Shown here one piece after another: positions 60,908-64,000 of a DNA stretch of 64,000 nucleotides. The stretch spans positions 1-64,000 of the forward strand of contig JACRHH010000011.1 in the NCBI GenBank assembly GCA_016212095.1, in the 5' to 3' direction. How positions within the stretch are numbered: the stretch's first letter is position 1; each line of letters opens with the position of its first letter. Position numbers and translations under genes: made by a program. Below the pieces are notes generated by a model, which saw nothing but the letters and a program-made list of their open reading frames with translations, had not been told where the DNA came from and did no database searches. Origin of the DNA: Nitrospirota bacterium (GTDB lineage: Bacteria; Nitrospirota; Thermodesulfovibrionia; SZUA-242).

Positions 60908-61784
60908 TCATTTGAAAAGATCATCCCGCGTTGCATTACGCGCGTCAAACCTGCTTTCGTCACTAATGCTGTTTTCAACGGCATTGTTCTCGCCATCCGT
61001 GGCCTTCGCCACCGACACCCTGCTTATCGCAAGCGGCTGTTCAGTGAGCAACATCGGCTATCTGAACGATCTGGCAAGGGAGTATGAGCGCAGGAATCCT
61101 GAGGTCACGCTGCTTGTGCGCGGCGGCGGCAGTCCGCTTGGAATCAGCGAGCTCACGTTCGACAAGACAGACTTTGCGGCATCCTGCATGAGCAGGAGAC
61201 CGGACGATCCAGACTATCTGGAGTTCATTCCGGTGGCTTGGGACGCGCTCGTATTCATAACGCACAAGTCGAACCCTATGAACAACATATCGGTGGATAA
61301 TGTCAGGCGCATCTATGAAGGCACGGTCATGAACTGGAAGCAGATCGGCGGCCCTGACATGCCGCTAAAGTCGTTCATGTCGAAACCGCCGGGCATGAGC
61401 GGAGCGCGCGAGGCGCTGGAAAAGTATGTCATGAAGGAGAAGGATATTGTCCCCCAGCCGAACTCCATCGTGTTGGACACCTCCGTTGCGACATGGGAGC
61501 AGATGATCGAGACAACGCCGGAAGGCTTCAGCAGCACAGGCTTTGCCAGCGCGCGCAGGCGCAACGTTAAAATGCTGAAGGTTGACGGCATCGCGCCGAC
61601 GAAGGAAAACATCATCTCCGGCAAGTACCCGTTCCGGCGCAAGCTCTATCTGGTTATTAACAAACTGGATTATTTACCCGAAACACGCCATTTCGTGGAG
61701 TTCGCAACCGGCAGGGAAGGCCAGCGGATAATCAGCAGTCTGGGCATTCCGTCGCTTGCGGATATAAAGCAGGAGGCAAAGTAA
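60897..61784 (+). CDS. PstS-like periplasmic binding protein
   Basis: 295 residues: N-terminal signal (about 1-38, ending SVAFA), then a phosphate-binding-protein-type fold (DTLLIASGCSVSNIGYLNDLAREY, VRGGGSPLGISELTFDKTDFA, VFITHKSNPMNNISVDNVRRIYEGTVMNWKQIG, VINKLDYLPETRHFVEFATG). The start codon is unclear: TTG 60897 overlaps the kinase stop, while TTG 60912 has GAAGG at better spacing. No pstCAB genes adjoin, so it is a second sensor input or accessory to the kinase rather than a transporter part (inference). Confidence 0.82.
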   Translation: MKVNHLKRSSRVALRASNLLSSLMLFSTALFSPSVAFATDTLLIASGCSVSNIGYLNDLAREYERRNPEVTLLVRGGGSPLGISELTFDKTDFAASCMSRRPDDPDYLEFIPVAWDALVFITHKSNPMNNISVDNVRRIYEGTVMNWKQIGGPDMPLKSFMSKPPGMSGAREALEKYVMKEKDIVPQPNSIVLDTSVATWEQMIETTPEGFSSTGFASARRRNVKMLKVDGIAPTKENIISGKYPFRRKLYLVINKLDYLPETRHFVEFATGREGQRIISSLGIPSLADIKQEAK

Positions 61785-61806
61785 GGGCGAACCTGTGTGT
61801 TCGCCC
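61785..61806. terminator. GGGCGAAC/GTTCGCCC stem-loop between convergent genes
   Basis: 8-bp perfect stem with a 6-base loop, directly after the PstS-like stop codon and 24 bp from the queD stop; followed by TGTTT. Same sequence family as the palindromes at 22232-22287 and 4670-4692. Confidence 0.5.
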
Positions 61807-61829
61807 TGTTTCCGGAGAAGCCGAATACC

Positions 61830-62198
61830 CTACTCGTAATACGTCGCCGCAGCCGTGTCCGACTCCCAGACCGTCACCGACGCTACTTCTATCTCATCGG
61901 TGTCTATCTTCTTCTTCAAAGACTCATAAATCCATCGGGCGATATTCTCCGACGACGGATTGATCTCGGTGAACGGAAATATTTCGTTCAGCATGGCATG
62001 ATCAAGCGTGCCGATCACGTCGTTCGTGATCGCCTTTATGTCGCCGAAATCCATCGCAAGCCCTATCTCGTTGAGCCTCTCGGCTGAAACAGCCACCTGC
62101 ACCTTCCAGTTGTGCCCGTGAAGGTTTTCGCACTTGCCCTTGTAGTTCCTGAGCTGGTGCGCCGCCGCGAAACGCGTCTCTATCATCAATTCGTACAT
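61830..62198 (-). CDS. queD: 6-carboxy-5,6,7,8-tetrahydropterin synthase
   Basis: 122 residues. Second step of queuosine/7-deazaguanine synthesis, converting dihydroneopterin triphosphate to carboxytetrahydropterin. Zinc-ligand His residues are in FAAAHQLRN and NLHGHNWKVQV; the catalytic Cys is in KGKCENLHGH; TLDHAMLNEI and NPSSENIARWI are typical. queA is 10 kb away. Confidence 0.95.
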   Translation of the reverse strand: MYELMIETRFAAAHQLRNYKGKCENLHGHNWKVQVAVSAERLNEIGLAMDFGDIKAITNDVIGTLDHAMLNEIFPFTEINPSSENIARWIYESLKKKIDTDEIEVASVTVWESDTAAATYYE

Positions 62199-62214
62199 CT
62201 GAAATCCTCCGGAA

Positions 62215-62676
62215 TCACTGCTGTTTACGCCTCAAATCGGCGGAGTCGAGCACTATTGTAACAGGCCCGTCGTTCACAAGTTCAACATCCATATACGCGC
62301 CGAATCTTCCGGTCTCAACCGGAACGCCTTTCGCTCTCATCGATGCGACGAATTTCTCGTAAAGTTCCTCAGCCCGATCCGGAGCTTCAGCCGGATCGAA
62401 CGACGGCCTGTTGCCCTTGTCGCATCTCGCAAGAAGCGTGAACTGCGACACCACAAGCGCGCCACCGCCCGCCTCCGCAAGCGACAGGTTCATCTTGCCG
62501 GGCGGCTCCTCGAAAAGCCGAAGCTTCACGATCTTTGCCGCCAAGACCTCGCAGTCGGCCTCGTCATCGCCCTTGCCAACTCCAAGCAGAATGAGATACC
62601 CCCTGCCGATTTCACCGGTTATATCGCCATCGACAGTAACACTCGCGCGGGAAACCCTCTGGATTACAGCCCTCAA
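62215..62676 (-). CDS. dtd: D-aminoacyl-tRNA deacylase
   Basis: 153 residues. Removes D-amino acids (and Gly from tRNA-Ala) from mischarged tRNAs. Start segment RAVIQRVSRASVTVDGD is the family hallmark, which places initiation at TTG 62676; then LLGVGKGDDEADCEVLAAKI, VVSQFTLLARCDKGNRPSF (SQFTL motif) and VELVNDGPVTIVLDS (NxGP motif). 5 bp after the GH57 gene; the longer frame to 62724 overlaps that gene. Confidence 0.94.
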   Translation of the reverse strand: MRAVIQRVSRASVTVDGDITGEIGRGYLILLGVGKGDDEADCEVLAAKIVKLRLFEEPPGKMNLSLAEAGGGALVVSQFTLLARCDKGNRPSFDPAEAPDRAEELYEKFVASMRAKGVPVETGRFGAYMDVELVNDGPVTIVLDSADLRRKQQ

Positions 62677-62680
62677 CCGG

Positions 62681-64000
62681 TCAACTCCAGATCTCGTCCT
62701 CGAAGTTGGGGGTGGGCGCGGCAACCGTCATCATGCCGCGGTCGGGCCAGCGCTCCAGAAGCTCGCCGTGGCGGTACACCGAAAGATAGAAACATACCTC
62801 GTCGCGCTCCAATGCTCCCAGATCGGCAAACGCGCACGAGAGTTCCAGCATGTCGGCAAAAGCGCACGGAACAGGTTTCAGGTGAATGTAATCGCCGTTG
62901 TTTCGCGCGAACAGACTGCCGGAGGCGGCAACGCCATCAAGCTCGATCACAATCTTCATCTGTTTTGGCCGCATGAAGCCTATCTCGAACGACAGCTCGC
63001 GCGTGTCGATTTCCCGGAACGTTCCGCGTCCGTCGATGCGAAGATGCAGGTTTTCGGTGTCGAAGCCGAAATAGAGCCGCGCCATCATGCTTTCGGAGCG
63101 ATGCATCGCTCCTCCGGTTCCGCCGATTTCGGCCATGCCGGAGGCCAGCCATTCGAAGTAGCTCGTCACCTCGCCGTCGAGCGTCGGCGAAAGGAAGCCG
63201 CGAGGCTCGCGCGCAACGCGCACGCGCCTGTCCTCGCGAAGCACCGGGACATAAAGCGCCTGCGGTGTTTCCTTGCCCAACAGCCGGTAAACATTAATCA
63301 GGTTGTTGCGGAAAAGCTCGTCGAAATCCTGAGCCGTGTCGGTGGAATGCTCGTCGCCGTACCACCAGCACCAGTCGCTTCCCTCGGCTGCGTAGATCGA
63401 TTTCCATGCCGCCTCAACAGCCGCAGCCGGAAAGCTCTCCGCGGCAAGAAAGCCCTTAAGATCTTCACGCGTCTGGCGCAGAAGCTCCCACGCCCGGTTG
63501 TCTTCCTCGTGGCCGATCCATATGCTGTAATTCGAATTTATCCACGATCCGGCGAAAAGATGGGGAATTGTCCGCGTGGGCGGGTGGTTTTCCAGATACT
63601 CCGAAACCGTCGGGCATTCGATGAACGATTCGCTGCTCAACCGCTCATAAAGATAGTAGAAAAAATCGCGCCCGTCGTTCTTGTACCATTCCCACGCGTT
63701 TTCGCCGTCAAGAATCACCGGCACGGCATAGGCGCGGTCGCGCGGAAGGGTGTTGTGGATGTGGCGAAGCCTTCCGATGAAATCCTCCACAGCCGAACGG
63801 GCGTCGGTTTTGTAGTAGTCGAAGCCGAAGAGGTCGGAAAGCGTGTGGTCGCGGAATATCATGTCCAGGCCGTTCGACAGCCTGTACGGCTGATAGAGCG
63901 ATGCCTGATCCGCAAGCCCGCCACCGTCGTCGCGCAGCCGCATTTTAAGCGAATTGGCCAGAATTCCCTCGTCGCTGGCTATCCATTTCAGGCCGTTCTC
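62681..64000 (-). CDS. Glycoside hydrolase family 57 protein, 3' part
   Basis: About 440 residues visible; the N-terminus lies beyond the window end. GH57 segments: KWIASDEGILANSL, FRDHTLSDLFGFDY, AVPVILDGENAWEWYKNDGRDFF (catalytic Asp region), and a C-terminal domain (about the last 200 residues) with DWCWWYGDEHSTDTAQDFDELFRNNL, as in GH57 alpha-amylase/mannosidase-like proteins with a beta-sandwich C-terminal region. Expected to act on alpha-glucans such as glycogen. Upstream of dtd and queD in one operon. Confidence 0.88.
   Translation of the reverse strand, partial: ENGLKWIASDEGILANSLKMRLRDDGGGLADQASLYQPYRLSNGLDMIFRDHTLSDLFGFDYYKTDARSAVEDFIGRLRHIHNTLPRDRAYAVPVILDGENAWEWYKNDGRDFFYYLYERLSSESFIECPTVSEYLENHPPTRTIPHLFAGSWINSNYSIWIGHEEDNRAWELLRQTREDLKGFLAAESFPAAAVEAAWKSIYAAEGSDWCWWYGDEHSTDTAQDFDELFRNNLINVYRLLGKETPQALYVPVLREDRRVRVAREPRGFLSPTLDGEVTSYFEWLASGMAEIGGTGGAMHRSESMMARLYFGFDTENLHLRIDGRGTFREIDTRELSFEIGFMRPKQMKIVIELDGVAASGSLFARNNGDYIHLKPVPCAFADMLELSCAFADLGALERDEVCFYLSVYRHGELLERWPDRGMMTVAAPTPNFEDEIWS

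Overview
The window is ordinary chromosome of a diderm (Gram-negative) bacterium. It has TonB-dependent outer-membrane receptors, an MCE/Mla-type lipid-transport protein, many lipobox lipoproteins, type IV pilus minor pseudopilins with PilY1, a class A RNase P RNA and a long single-chain PurL. The mix (LarB/LarC, PhoH-HDIG-YbeY-DgkA, DUF2905-QueA, GH57, CHASE8 and CHASE2 proteins) suggests a Desulfobacterota- or Nitrospirota-like lineage rather than an enteric or pseudomonad. This placement is inference; no 16S rRNA gene is present.

Layout. 1-3.6 kb: decayed, 5'-truncated RHS/YD-repeat gene. 3.9-6.6 kb: degenerate GGDEF protein, larB, gpsA. 6.6-14.5 kb: a sensing/uptake block of CHASE8 hybrid histidine kinase, YfiR-like protein, an inserted PIN toxin-antitoxin pair and two tandem mosaic TonB receptors. 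14.5-21.3 kb: rsmI, an inserted HEPN/MNT pair, a 34-codon rsmI remnant, nadE, an inserted small ORF, a CorC-type protein, larC and a GyrI-like protein, all on the minus strand. 21.5-25.3 kb: gpmA, TPR lipoprotein, RelE-type pair, mlaD and an MlaF-like protein whose ATPase motifs are lost. 25.3-29.3 kb: purL. 29.4-37.4 kb: an envelope cluster (LPP20, COG3014, LpoB lipoproteins; SH3-M48 protease; CHASE2 adenylate cyclase; trypsin-like protease; second LPP20). 37.6-40.8 kb: tig-clpP-clpX. 41.1-49.6 kb: small HTH gene and the minor pilin operon pilV-pilW-pilX-pilY1 plus a separate gene for the end of the PilY1 propeller. 49.9-51.1 kb: rnpB, zinc-ribbon gene, CAU tRNA. 51.2-56.8 kb: DUF2905, queA, SPOR protein, phoH, HDIG phosphohydrolase, ybeY, DgkA-PAP2 fusion. 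56.9-61.8 kb: AbrB/RelE pair and a three-gene sensor module (binding protein, hybrid kinase, binding protein). 61.8-64 kb: queD, dtd and a GH57 gene that runs off the window.

The most unusual signal is in 14.5-18.2 kb. Twice, foreign-looking small genes sit between operon neighbours, and in both cases the first codons of the downstream housekeeping gene are duplicated, with the duplication beginning exactly at the ATG. At rsmI the duplicated block is 76 bp (73 identical) and flanks a HEPN/MNT module. At nadE it is 29 bp (27 identical) and flanks a 77-codon ORF; there it also supplies the stop codon of the upstream CorC-type gene. Both flanking operon genes stay intact each time.

Other points for follow-up are a pseudo-ATPase next to mlaD, PilY1 split into two secreted proteins, a protein gene reading 81 bp into rnpB, mosaic TonB paralogues with nearly identical ends, and short palindromic repeats that have been read into gene ends. 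No CRISPR array, rRNA operon, transposase or prophage was seen.
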